10,273 nucleotides of DNA from Porphyromonadaceae bacterium UBA2720 (GCA_002353885.1 DEKO01000101.1:2856-13128); one strand, 5' to 3'. Counted from the stretch's first letter, positions 1 to 6,970 are shown. Numbers and translations: made by a program. The notes: a model not told the origin generated them from the sequence alone.

Positions 1-49
1 GAATGCGTTCAAGCCACCCGTCAATCCATTGTTTGACCTTCTGCAACAT
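1..49 (-). CDS. Start of an unidentified gene downstream of yajC (possibly YbbR-like), cut by the window edge
   Basis: Only the first 16 codons are in the window, reading MLQKVKQWIDGWLERI from an ATG at 49-47. The start lies 16 bp after the yajC stop on the same strand, so it is very probably co-transcribed with yajC. The peptide is short, basic and amphipathic, with no domain to recognise. From memory of Bacteroidales gene order, yajC is usually followed by a YbbR-domain membrane protein and then coaE (dephospho-CoA kinase). A short cytoplasmic start ahead of a membrane helix would fit YbbR, but that is inference from position, not from the residues. The open frame continues a few codons upstream without a stop, so the start is likely rather than certain. 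Confidence 0.5.
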   Translation of the reverse strand, partial: MLQKVKQWIDGWLERI

Positions 50-65
50 GAGTGGTGGCAGAGAC

Positions 66-404
66 TTATTGCTTCTGTGAAGGATCTGCTCCCGTTTCGG
101 CTACATCCTGTGCCGACTGGTAGACTGAGTTGATGTCGATGGTGATATCAACTCCCTTGGTGATCTCAAGAACAACAACTTTGTCCTTCACTTCACGTAT
201 CTTGCCATAGATGCCACCAGCTGTCATGACTTTGTCGCCCTTCTGAAGTCCCTGGCGGAACTGGTTGATTTTTTTCTGTTTCTGCGACTGAGGTCTGATC
301 ATGAAAAAGTAGAAGATGACGATGAGCAAGACAATCATGATAAGAGATGTCATGCCGCTGCCTTCGCCACTTGCGGCTTGGAGAAGAATGAAATTGTTTA
401 GCAT
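66..404 (-). CDS. yajC: YajC, Sec translocase accessory subunit
   Basis: A 112-residue single-span inner-membrane protein that associates with SecDF and the SecYEG channel in Sec-dependent protein export. Residues 1-18 are a short periplasmic start, 19-36 form one hydrophobic helix (from MTSLIMIVLL to FYFFMI), and the family signature IRPQSQKQKK follows at 36-45. The cytoplasmic domain has the conserved GDKVMTAGGIYGKI block at 56-69 and a beta-rich end. Length is normal for the family (about 85-115). It starts 24 bp after the nusB stop and ends 16 bp before the next start, so it sits inside the leftward operon and probably depends on the nusB promoter or one further upstream. Nothing is missing; identification is secure. 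Confidence 0.96.
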   Translation of the reverse strand: MLNNFILLQAASGEGSGMTSLIMIVLLIVIFYFFMIRPQSQKQKKINQFRQGLQKGDKVMTAGGIYGKIREVKDKVVVLEITKGVDITIDINSVYQSAQDVAETGADPSQKQ

Positions 405-428
405 AAGATATTGAATAATGTTAAATGA

Positions 429-1358
429 TTACTTGTTGATGCGTCCACGCGAGCGCAGCTCGTCGACAACAGCATTGAGAACGCCGTTGACAAATTGGCC
501 ACTCTGTGGTGTGCTGAATATTTTGGCTAAGTCAATATATTCGTTCAGGGTTACTGATGCGGGTATCTTTTCGAAGCATTTGAGTTCGGTGATGGCTGTG
601 CACATGATGATGCGGTCCATCAGCGCAACGCGTGTGCGGTCCCAACGTTCTGAACGCACACAGCTGTCAATGAGCACATTGTTGTCGTCCATGTCTCGAA
701 CGGTCTTGCTGAACAATTCTTCACCGAAGACACTGTCCTCCTGGTCCTTGAACATGGGCTTGATGGGATCGTCCTCTCCATCTGCGATTTTGGAGAGCGA
801 CTTGATAGCAAATTGTCCCATGACTTCCAAGTCCTCACTGCTGATGTACAATGACCGGTTCTGCAACTGTTCCTCGACGTCCTCGTCATCCAGAATCACC
901 TTGCGAAGCAGTTGACGCCACACCTCAGTGTCGCTCATCAGGTCGGTAAACGGTAGCGCCATGTAGTCTTGATAGACCTCGCTATTGCGGATCTTGTCGA
1001 GCAGCAGCCGCATGAAGATGGGGTCATCGTTCCACGATATCATGTGATCGCGGAAAATCTTTTCGACGGCAGGGTTGTCGTTGATGGCACGCGTCAACTG
1101 GTTGTCGATGAATCGTGTGTTGGGATTCAGCTCGTCCTCGGTGGGCTGAAACTTGTGCTTCGCATCGTCCAGACGGCGCTCCTCGATGTAGGTCAGGTCT
1201 GGTATGAGTTTGATGAGATACAGGTAGAGGTCGTAGGACTTCTCAAAACTGGCCTGCAAATCCTGCAACGCCTGTTCAAATGTTCGCTCGGGTCTGGTGA
1301 GCATGTAGCTGTATAGCATCTGCACCACTTTGACCCTGATGAGTACTCGGTTAATCAT
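429..1358 (-). CDS. nusB: NusB, transcription antitermination factor (long Bacteroidota form)
   Basis: NusB binds boxA RNA with ribosomal protein S10 (NusE) and supports rRNA antitermination. I place the start at the ATG at 1358-1356, giving 309 residues beginning MINRVLIRVKVVQMLYSYM, the usual opening helix of the family. The frame is open 26 codons further upstream to 1436, but that extension has no family similarity, would run through the promoter at 1381-1412 and would overlap the end of rlmB. The diagnostic NusB C-terminal core is at residues 248-302: DRIIMCTAITEL, then SVTLNEYIDLAKIFS, then FVNGVLNAVVDEL. The protein is about twice the length of E. coli NusB (139); the extra residues, roughly 25-200, are a charged helical region that, as I recall, is normal in Bacteroidota. 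It is followed by yajC 24 bp downstream. Confidence 0.93.
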   Translation of the reverse strand: MINRVLIRVKVVQMLYSYMLTRPERTFEQALQDLQASFEKSYDLYLYLIKLIPDLTYIEERRLDDAKHKFQPTEDELNPNTRFIDNQLTRAINDNPAVEKIFRDHMISWNDDPIFMRLLLDKIRNSEVYQDYMALPFTDLMSDTEVWRQLLRKVILDDEDVEEQLQNRSLYISSEDLEVMGQFAIKSLSKIADGEDDPIKPMFKDQEDSVFGEELFSKTVRDMDDNNVLIDSCVRSERWDRTRVALMDRIIMCTAITELKCFEKIPASVTLNEYIDLAKIFSTPQSGQFVNGVLNAVVDELRSRGRINK

Positions 1359-1380
1359 ATCAAATGAAGGATTGAAAGTG

Positions 1381-1412
1381 CAAAGGTAGTTAAAATCGTC
1401 GAACCTGCCAAA
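1381..1412 (-). promoter_or_regulatory. Bacteroidota-type promoter for nusB-yajC
   Basis: On the minus strand TACCTTTG (1388-1381) matches the -7 consensus TAnnTTTG exactly. TTTG (1412-1409) lies exactly 20 nt upstream, the expected spacing for the -33 element of the Bacteroidota primary sigma factor. Transcription should begin near 1374, giving a leader of about 15 nt before the nusB ATG at 1358. The -33 box directly abuts the rlmB stop codon (1416-1414). It implies that nusB, yajC and the genes beyond can be transcribed independently of dnaN-rlmB. The match is by eye; no start-site data are available. Confidence 0.72.
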
Positions 1413-1413
1413 T

Positions 1414-2178
1414 TCAGTCGACAATTTGGTTGTCATTCAGCCTTTGTCGCACCACCTCGTACATGATGATGCCACCAGCCACCGAGACATTGAGTGAGTT
1501 GATGTGGCCAAATTCAGGAATGACCACTCGTTTGTCGCATAGGCGCATCACCTCGTCTGAGATGCCTCTGTCTTCGGCACCCAGCACAATGGCAACGGGG
1601 CCGGTATAGTCGGCTTGGGTAAAGTTGCATGCGTTCTTGTCGCTAGTGCCAACTATGCTAAAGCCAGAGTCCTTGAGATACCTGATCGCGTCGACCAGGT
1701 TGCTCTCTCGACAGACGGGTACATAATTGAGTGCGCCAGCCGATGTCTTGATGGCATCGCCACCAACCGACACGCTGCCGCGCTCAGGAAGCACAATAGC
1801 ATTGACTCCAGCACAATCGCAAGTCCGGGCAATGGCACCGAAATTGCGAACATCAGTGACGCCATCAAGGATAATGAGGAAGGGGTTGTCGCCCTGGTCG
1901 AAGAGCATGGGCACCACTTGCTCAACCTTATAATAAGAGATAGCAGCCAGCATGGCCAGTGCGCCCTGATGGTTCTTGCGAGTGATGCGGTTGATGCGCT
2001 CAACCGGTACACGTAGCACGGGCACATTGTGTTCACGAGCCACCGCCAGCAGATCACGAGCCAGATCACTGCTCATGTCCTTCTTGACGTAGAGCCGATC
2101 TATTTCATTGCCAGCCTGGATGGCTTCGATGATGGCGTGGATACCATAGATATACTTGTTTTCCGTCTTCTGATTCAT
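1414..2178 (-). CDS. rlmB: RlmB, 23S rRNA (guanosine-2'-O-)-methyltransferase, SpoU family
   Basis: This SPOUT-superfamily enzyme transfers a methyl group from S-adenosylmethionine to a 2'-hydroxyl of 23S rRNA, by family equivalence the G2251 (E. coli numbering) site in the peptidyl-transferase region. Residues 5-80 are the N-terminal substrate-binding domain, opening with the typical YIYGIHAIIEAI. The trefoil-knot catalytic domain follows, with motif 1 NFGAIARTC at 112-120 (N112, R118), motif 2 IVLGAEDRGIS at 197-207, and motif 3 around INSLNVSVAGGI at 226-237. Length (254) is normal. The ATG overlaps the recN stop by 4 bp (ATGA, 2178-2175), which suggests translational coupling. RlmB is the best fit, but related SpoU enzymes acting on tRNA (TrmH) or other rRNA sites share the motifs, so the exact nucleotide is inferred. 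Confidence 0.9.
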   Translation of the reverse strand: MNQKTENKYIYGIHAIIEAIQAGNEIDRLYVKKDMSSDLARDLLAVAREHNVPVLRVPVERINRITRKNHQGALAMLAAISYYKVEQVVPMLFDQGDNPFLIILDGVTDVRNFGAIARTCDCAGVNAIVLPERGSVSVGGDAIKTSAGALNYVPVCRESNLVDAIRYLKDSGFSIVGTSDKNACNFTQADYTGPVAIVLGAEDRGISDEVMRLCDKRVVIPEFGHINSLNVSVAGGIIMYEVVRQRLNDNQIVD

Positions 2179-3845
2179 AACGCTTTGTTTTGTTGAATAA
2201 GAACCCTGGCATTATCGATGGCTGCCTGGTTGACCCCTTTTCCGCTGAGCATGCGGGCTATCTCCATGATGTGTTGCTCGCTGTCGAGCGAGGTGACAAA
2301 TGTCTTGGTTTGGTCTGCCTCATCGCTCTTATAGACCTTAAGGTGGTTGTCGCCATGCGAGGCCACTTGTGGCAGATGTGTGATGGCGATGACCTGGATG
2401 TTGCGCGCGATGTCGCCCATCATCTCTCCCATGCGGCTGGCCGTGTCGCCACTGACACCGGTGTCCACCTCGTCAAAGATGATGGTGGGCAGGTTGACTC
2501 TCTGTGCCACGATGGCCTTGATGCACAGCATGACCCGTGAGATCTCGCCTCCAGATGCTGTGTCCTTGACGGGCATGAGCGGTTGGCTCTTGTTAAAGGC
2601 CATGCGGAATTCCAGTGCGTCAGCTCCCGTTGGGGTCAGGTGGGCGGTGGGTTTAAAATCGATGTCAAACTGCAGGTTGGGCAATGCCAACAATTTGGCT
2701 CGGTCCACCAATTGTTGAGCAAAAGACTTTGCGGCGTTGCGGCGAGTGGATGTCAGCTGCTCGGCAACTTGTGTGGCTTGAGCATTCAGTTGCTCGAGCT
2801 GCTCATGCAGTTGCTGCACGTGCTGGTCGCTGGTGTCAAGCGAACCGAGACGTGCTTCATAGTCATTCTGAACTGTAATGAGCTGGTCGACCGTCTGCAC
2901 TTGGTGTTTCTGCTCGAGCGAGAAAATGTCGTTAAGACGGTTTTCGATGAACAGCAACTGCTCGGGGTCCAATTGCAGGGCTTCTTGCTCGTTGCTGACC
3001 GTTGTGGCGATGTCCTTGAGCTCGATCAGTGCCGAATCGACGCGCTCGGCCATGCCCTGCAATGAGGGCATCATAGTCTCAATCGCTTGAAGCCTTGCTG
3101 TGATGACCTTGAGACTGTCGATGACAGCATTGTTCTCGTCGGTTAGCAGGTGCTCGATTTCCCACAACGCCTGCTTGATTTCGGTAACATTGCTCAGTTT
3201 GGCCTGCTCAGCTTCAAGCTCAATGTCCTCACCGGGCTTGAGGTTCATGTCTTGCAGCTGTTTGAGCTGAAACCGCAAGTAGTCCTCCTCTCCCCTTGCG
3301 CGCTGGCATTGCTCGGTGAGCTGCTTGAGTTGCTGCTCGACTTGGCGATAGTGTTGGTAAACTTCGGCATATTGTGCCCTGAGCTCAGCATTGTCGGCTA
3401 GCGAATCGATGATGTCGAGTTGAAACTGAGGCTTGGACAGGAGCATGTTGCTGTGCTGTGAGTGGATGTCTACTAGACGAGTGGCCACATCGCGCATGAA
3501 GTTTAGAGGCACAGGAGTGTCGTTGGCAAATGCTCTAGAACGCCCGTTGGTCGCTATCTCGCGTCGCAGGATGCACTCATGCTGGTCATAGTCGATATCC
3601 ATTTCAGCGAAAAGCGGTTCCAGTTGATATCCAGTGATATCAAACGTTGCCTCGACTATAGTTTTCTTGTTTGTGTTGCGCATGGCCTTAGCATCGGCAC
3701 GTTCACCCAATATGAGCGACAACGCACCGAGCAGGATGGACTTGCCTGCACCGGTCTCGCCGGTGATAATGGTGAGCCCGGTTTGGAAGTTTATCTCCAG
3801 CTGGTCAATGAGCGCGTAGTTGGATATATAGAGTCGCGAAAGCAC
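2175..3845 (-). CDS. recN: RecN, SMC-like DNA double-strand-break repair ATPase
   Basis: RecN is a cohesin/SMC-like ATPase that gathers broken DNA ends for RecA-mediated repair. The 556-residue protein opens with the family start LYISNYALIDQLEINF. It has Walker A GETGAGKS at 29-36, a long coiled-coil arm at about 150-400 with glutamine- and leucine-rich helices around a small central hinge, the ABC signature SGGEISR at 431-437, Walker B TIIFDEVD at 454-461, and the switch histidine in IAITHLPQVA (H490). Length is normal. The start is a GTG (3845-3843): no ATG lies between it and the in-frame stop at 3887-3885, and the protein then begins where relatives begin. A 69-bp gap carrying a 7-bp repeat separates it from the DUF4835 gene, and it overlaps rlmB by 4 bp downstream. 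I see no SOS/LexA-like box in the gap. Confidence 0.95.
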   Translation of the reverse strand: MLSRLYISNYALIDQLEINFQTGLTIITGETGAGKSILLGALSLILGERADAKAMRNTNKKTIVEATFDITGYQLEPLFAEMDIDYDQHECILRREIATNGRSRAFANDTPVPLNFMRDVATRLVDIHSQHSNMLLSKPQFQLDIIDSLADNAELRAQYAEVYQHYRQVEQQLKQLTEQCQRARGEEDYLRFQLKQLQDMNLKPGEDIELEAEQAKLSNVTEIKQALWEIEHLLTDENNAVIDSLKVITARLQAIETMMPSLQGMAERVDSALIELKDIATTVSNEQEALQLDPEQLLFIENRLNDIFSLEQKHQVQTVDQLITVQNDYEARLGSLDTSDQHVQQLHEQLEQLNAQATQVAEQLTSTRRNAAKSFAQQLVDRAKLLALPNLQFDIDFKPTAHLTPTGADALEFRMAFNKSQPLMPVKDTASGGEISRVMLCIKAIVAQRVNLPTIIFDEVDTGVSGDTASRMGEMMGDIARNIQVIAITHLPQVASHGDNHLKVYKSDEADQTKTFVTSLDSEQHIMEIARMLSGKGVNQAAIDNARVLIQQNKAL

Positions 3846-3854
3846 CCTTTTTTC

Positions 3855-3896
3855 AATTAAGAATTTAGCATTAAGAATCAGGAATCAAGCATATTG
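3855..3896. repeat. Degenerate 7-bp tandem repeat between the DUF4835 gene and recN
   Basis: Read on the plus strand in steps of seven, the gap gives AATTAAG, AATTTAG, CATTAAG, AATCAGG, AATCAAG and then a decayed CATATTG. The consensus is about AATTAAG. The 9-mer ATTAAGAAT recurs exactly at 3856-3864 and 3870-3878, two periods apart. It lies wholly inside the 69-bp intergenic gap and ends about 10 bp before the recN GTG. I recall AATTAAG-type repeats in intergenic gaps of other Bacteroidales, but cannot verify that here. Its role is unknown; it may be a neutral slippage product or a leader or spacer element. Confidence 0.65.
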
Positions 3897-3914
3897 AGCT
3901 GTCTACGCCATTGG

Positions 3915-4841
3915 TTAGCGCTCAGGCTCTGCTTTGATCTTGTTCAGTCGTTCTTGCTCGGCGGGATAGATGCCATTAAGGATTTCATAGACCTCATCCT
4001 TCTCGTTCTGATTTGCCTTGCTGTAAATGTTGACCAGCTCATCAAATTTTGCGTCCTTGAACATCGACAGGCATACGCTCATGGGTTGTGCGTCATAGAC
4101 ATTCTTGAGCAGTTCAAACTGCTTGGTGATGGTCTGACGTCCCTTGTCGACACTGACCACCATTTGGTCTAATCCCTGCCGGTGGTAGTTGTAAGTGATT
4201 TCTCTGATTGGGCTGGTAGATTTGTCGGTGAAAGCCGACAACACCGCACTGCGGTTCTTGGGGTCTTCAAATGCCTTCCATCCACTCTCGCCCGAACTCT
4301 GTGCCATGCGAACGACATTGGCCGCTTTCTCATAGTAGGGGTCGCCGCCGTTGAGCGCAAATGAGTCAAAGTCCATGGCTATGATGAGATAGGCATAGAA
4401 GTTGAGAATGGCAGTCAAGTTGCTCTCCATATCCTGCTCGTTGAACACCAACTGGTCGCCCTCTTGATAGTCAAAGACGACCTTTGTGTCCTTGAAATTG
4501 ATGAGTGTGGTCAGGTAGCTGCTGTTGTAGACTGGACGCTGTGACTGGATGGTGAGCTCACCTTCCAACTTTCCTGTGCCCTGGTCATACTTGTTGACCA
4601 CGAGCAGCAGTTTGCACACGATTTTTTCGTTGACTGCAAATTGTGCGTCAGTCCATTTTGTGTCGTTGAGGTACTCGGTGATGGACTGCTGCAAGGTGTT
4701 GAAAATCTCTTTGTTGACATTCTGTATCTTGCTGCTGTTGACCTCGACAGTGCAATTGAGTTCGGTGCCCTCTTCTTCGGCATGAGCTGCTGCGAGGAAG
4801 ATGGTCATCAAGCATAGGGTGAAGATGCGTTTGAGTGTCAT
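3915..4841 (-). CDS. Secreted DUF4835 family protein (PorD-like)
   Basis: A 308-residue exported protein of the Bacteroidota-restricted DUF4835 family, which some annotation pipelines label PorD, a type IX secretion-associated protein. The biochemical role is not established to my knowledge. Residues 1-21 are a signal peptide (basic MTLKRIF start, hydrophobic core, likely cut after AHA). Blocks I recognise as family-typical are ELNCTVEVNSSKIQ at 27-40, LTIQSQRPVYNSSY at 96-109, MDFDSFALNGGDPYYEKA at 156-173 and TYNYHRQGLD at 216-225. There is no lipobox cysteine at the cleavage site and no other membrane segment, so a periplasmic location is likely. It starts 20 bp after the exonuclease gene and precedes recN, the usual Bacteroidales neighbour. 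Family assignment is firm; linkage to type IX secretion is an inference from the family label. Confidence 0.87.
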   Translation of the reverse strand: MTLKRIFTLCLMTIFLAAAHAEEEGTELNCTVEVNSSKIQNVNKEIFNTLQQSITEYLNDTKWTDAQFAVNEKIVCKLLLVVNKYDQGTGKLEGELTIQSQRPVYNSSYLTTLINFKDTKVVFDYQEGDQLVFNEQDMESNLTAILNFYAYLIIAMDFDSFALNGGDPYYEKAANVVRMAQSSGESGWKAFEDPKNRSAVLSAFTDKSTSPIREITYNYHRQGLDQMVVSVDKGRQTITKQFELLKNVYDAQPMSVCLSMFKDAKFDELVNIYSKANQNEKDEVYEILNGIYPAEQERLNKIKAEPER

Positions 4842-4861
4842 GAATGCAAAGAATGTGAGTT

Positions 4862-5716
4862 TTAGTTGAACTTTTTGAGCAACTGCTCGAGCTGTGCTGC
4901 CGTTGGCGGTTGCTGTTCGCTGTGGCGGCGCGCCTCGGCCTCTTGCTCGCGAACGCGCTGCTGTATGCGCAAGAATACCTGCTTGGTGCTGGAAGGAAAG
5001 TCGCTGCGGTTCACCCAGTCGGCATATCCACGGTCGGTCTTGAGCACTTCCTCTAGCACCTTGCCCTTGTGCTTACCAAAGTTGACAACTTCCTGACCTT
5101 TGTCATTGACAATGACATAACCTTTGAGATCAGCAAACTTGGTGTGTGATGAGTATTCACTCAATTGCTCAACATCCTTTTGTCCCAGGTCTTCGTAGCG
5201 CTCAAGTTGCGCACACAGCACGTCATAGGTTGTCTGAGTGTCGGCCATCGACGAGTGATGATTCTCCATCTCGTGACCGCAATAGAACTGACATGCCGCA
5301 GCCAAATCGCGCTTTTCCTTCTTATGGAAGATGGTCTGTGCGTCGATAAAGTGGCACTTGCTCCAATCGAAAGCAATGCCTGCACGGCTGAATTCCTCGT
5401 CAAGAACTGGGATATCAAACATGTTGCTGTTGAATCCTGCTATGTCGCATCCGTCAAACACCAATAGCAGCTGCTTGGCCACCTGTTCAAATGGCGGGCA
5501 GTCGCGCACGTCATCATCGGTGATATGGTGAATCTTGGTCGATTCTTTGGGAATGCGCATACCAGGGTTGATGCGCATGCAGTCTTTCTCTTCCTTCCCA
5601 TCGGGATAGACCTTGATATAAGAGATCTCGATGATGCGGTCTTGCGTGATGTTGAGCCCCGTCGTCTCAATGTCAAAGAAGACGATGGGGCGCTCAAGTT
5701 TCAGTTTAAGTTCCAT
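4862..5716 (-). CDS. DnaQ-like DEDDh 3'-5' exonuclease with ExoX-like C-terminal region
   Basis: A 284-residue nuclease of the DnaQ/RNase T superfamily that should remove nucleotides from 3' ends using two metal ions. Exo I is FFDIETTG with D15 and E17, Exo II is GFNSNMFDIPVL with D101, and Exo III is HHSSMADTQTT with H154 and D159 (DEDDh type, alanine of the usual HxAxxD replaced by serine). Residues about 207-251 (VVNFGKHKGKVLEEVL onward, ending in TKQVFLRI) resemble the C-terminal region seen after ExoX-like nucleases. The last 30 residues are a glutamine-rich helical tail. It begins 13 bp after dnaN, so the two are almost certainly co-transcribed; a proofreading or repair role alongside the clamp is plausible but unproven. 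It could also be described as a DNA polymerase III epsilon-like subunit. Confidence 0.88.
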   Translation of the reverse strand: MELKLKLERPIVFFDIETTGLNITQDRIIEISYIKVYPDGKEEKDCMRINPGMRIPKESTKIHHITDDDVRDCPPFEQVAKQLLLVFDGCDIAGFNSNMFDIPVLDEEFSRAGIAFDWSKCHFIDAQTIFHKKEKRDLAAACQFYCGHEMENHHSSMADTQTTYDVLCAQLERYEDLGQKDVEQLSEYSSHTKFADLKGYVIVNDKGQEVVNFGKHKGKVLEEVLKTDRGYADWVNRSDFPSSTKQVFLRIQQRVREQEAEARRHSEQQPPTAAQLEQLLKKFN

Positions 5717-5729
5717 GTAGCAGTGCTGA

Positions 5730-6851
5730 CTAAATCATCATGGGCATCTGCAGGATGAGCAGGTCCTCACCTTCTTCCTGTTGGCTGGGTAAGAAGATGC
5801 CTGCACGGGCTGGGTCGCTGAGTTTGATGCACACCATCTCAGTGTCAAGGTTATTCAGCACCTCGATGATGTCAACATTCTTGAACCCCATAATCATGTT
5901 TTCGGCGCCATCATACTCGCACTGCACAGTCTCCTCGGCACTGGTTGCGTGATCCAGGTCTTGTGAAGTGAGCACGATGTGGTCGGGATGCATGTCGAGC
6001 TTGATCAGTCCACCCACTGCAGCAAAGACACTGACACGGCGCAATGCAGTGAGCAGTGTCAGGCGGTCGATGGTGAGCGTGTAAGGGTTGTTCTCAGGAA
6101 TGACAGCATTATACTTGGGATATCGTCCGTTGATGAAACGGCAGCTGAGTGTATACTCGCTTGTCTCAAATGTTGCACTGCTCTCATCGACGGTTATTGA
6201 CACTTCGTTCTTGCCGTTCTTGTCGATAATGCCACACAAGATTGAAGCCGGCTTGGCAGGAAGGATGAAGCCGCGCTCGGTGTTGGGCTGTACTTGCGTC
6301 TTGCGATATCTCACCAGCTTGTGCGAGTCACTGGCCACAAAGGTGATGCCATCGGGAACGATGTCCCAATAGATGCCCATGAACTGAGGGTGCATCTCGT
6401 CGACACCAACAGCAAAGATGGTCTGTTGAATGCCATCGTAGATATCCTTCTCTGTGAGCTTGAATGTAAACGATTCCTGGCCGCTTTGAGCCTTGAGTGG
6501 ATACTCATTGCCATCAAAGGCCATTGAATTAAACTTACCATTGAGATAGGTGATGTTAACCTCCAATGTCTCTTCGTTGACATCAAATGTCATGGCAGTG
6601 TCAGGAAGCTCCTTGAGCAGGTTGAGCATGCGTTTGACGTCGATGGCAAACTTGGCACTGCCTTCGGCGCCAGGAACATCGATGGCAGTCGTCATGCGTG
6701 TTTCCATGTCGCTGCCCGTGATGACCAATCTCTCTCCCTCAAGTTCAAAGAGGAAGTTGTCGAGAATGGCATAGGCATTCTTGTTGCTGATGACCTTGCT
6801 CACCGCATTGAGGCGCGTAAGCAGCTGTTTACTAGGAATATTAAATTTCAT
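5730..6851 (-). CDS. dnaN: DnaN, DNA polymerase III beta sliding clamp
   Basis: The beta clamp forms a ring-shaped dimer on DNA that tethers replicative and repair polymerases. The 373-residue protein has the standard start MKFNIPSKQLLTRLNAVSKVI, the conserved SDSHKLVRYR block in the middle domain, FINGRYPKYNAVIPEN around residues 237-252, and the family ending LILQMPMMI, whose last residues line the peptide-binding pocket. Length and the three repeated clamp domains (about 1-120, 121-250, 251-373) are normal. It is the first gene of the leftward train and is divergent from the clpC-like gene across a 290-bp gap. A TAnnTTTG promoter box lies about 40 bp upstream. dnaA is not in the window; in Bacteroidota dnaN is often not next to dnaA. 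Confidence 0.97.
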   Translation of the reverse strand: MKFNIPSKQLLTRLNAVSKVISNKNAYAILDNFLFELEGERLVITGSDMETRMTTAIDVPGAEGSAKFAIDVKRMLNLLKELPDTAMTFDVNEETLEVNITYLNGKFNSMAFDGNEYPLKAQSGQESFTFKLTEKDIYDGIQQTIFAVGVDEMHPQFMGIYWDIVPDGITFVASDSHKLVRYRKTQVQPNTERGFILPAKPASILCGIIDKNGKNEVSITVDESSATFETSEYTLSCRFINGRYPKYNAVIPENNPYTLTIDRLTLLTALRRVSVFAAVGGLIKLDMHPDHIVLTSQDLDHATSAEETVQCEYDGAENMIMGFKNVDIIEVLNNLDTEMVCIKLSDPARAGIFLPSQQEEGEDLLILQMPMMI

Positions 6852-6890
6852 ATCGATATGTTGTTACAGTTTATTTCTAATTTGAACCTA

Positions 6891-6924
6891 CAAATTTACT
6901 ATATTTTTTTGAGATAAACGCAAA
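6891..6924 (-). promoter_or_regulatory. Promoter candidate for dnaN and the leftward train
   Basis: On the minus strand TAAATTTG (6898-6891) fits the Bacteroidota -7 consensus TAnnTTTG exactly. The best -33 candidate is TTTG at 6924-6921, 22 nt upstream, one or two longer than the usual 19-21. The predicted start is near 6884, leaving a leader of about 33 nt before the dnaN ATG at 6851, rich in A and with no Shine-Dalgarno sequence, as is common in this phylum. Confidence 0.55.
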
Positions 6925-6942
6925 AAACGGTCGGGAATTTCT

Positions 6943-6970
6943 TTTGAGCTGTTAAAAACACTTATTTTTG
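6943..6970 (+). promoter_or_regulatory. Weak promoter candidate for the clpC-like gene
   Basis: TATTTTTG at 6963-6970 matches the -7 consensus TAnnTTTG and is the only such match I found on the plus strand of this gap. The nearest perfect TTTG (6943-6946) is only 16 nt upstream, too close; a TTTC at 6938-6941 has the right 21-nt spacing but is imperfect. If used, transcription starts near 6976 and leaves a leader of about 165 nt before the ATG at 7142. Confidence 0.35.

Noticed and set aside
1359..1436. 26-codon N-terminal extension of nusB
   Set aside because: It overlaps the rlmB 3' end and a near-perfect promoter, and family members begin at the MINRVLIR position.
3887..3894. Promoter for recN: TATGCTTG in the gap upstream
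   Set aside because: It has one mismatch to TAnnTTTG and no TTTG at the proper distance upstream; read-through from dnaN is simpler.
4862..4890. Clamp-binding peptide at the C-terminus of the exonuclease (QLEQLLKKF)
   Set aside because: Neither the pentameric QLxLF nor the hexameric QxxLxF pattern is satisfied; position 4 is K or Q depending on register.
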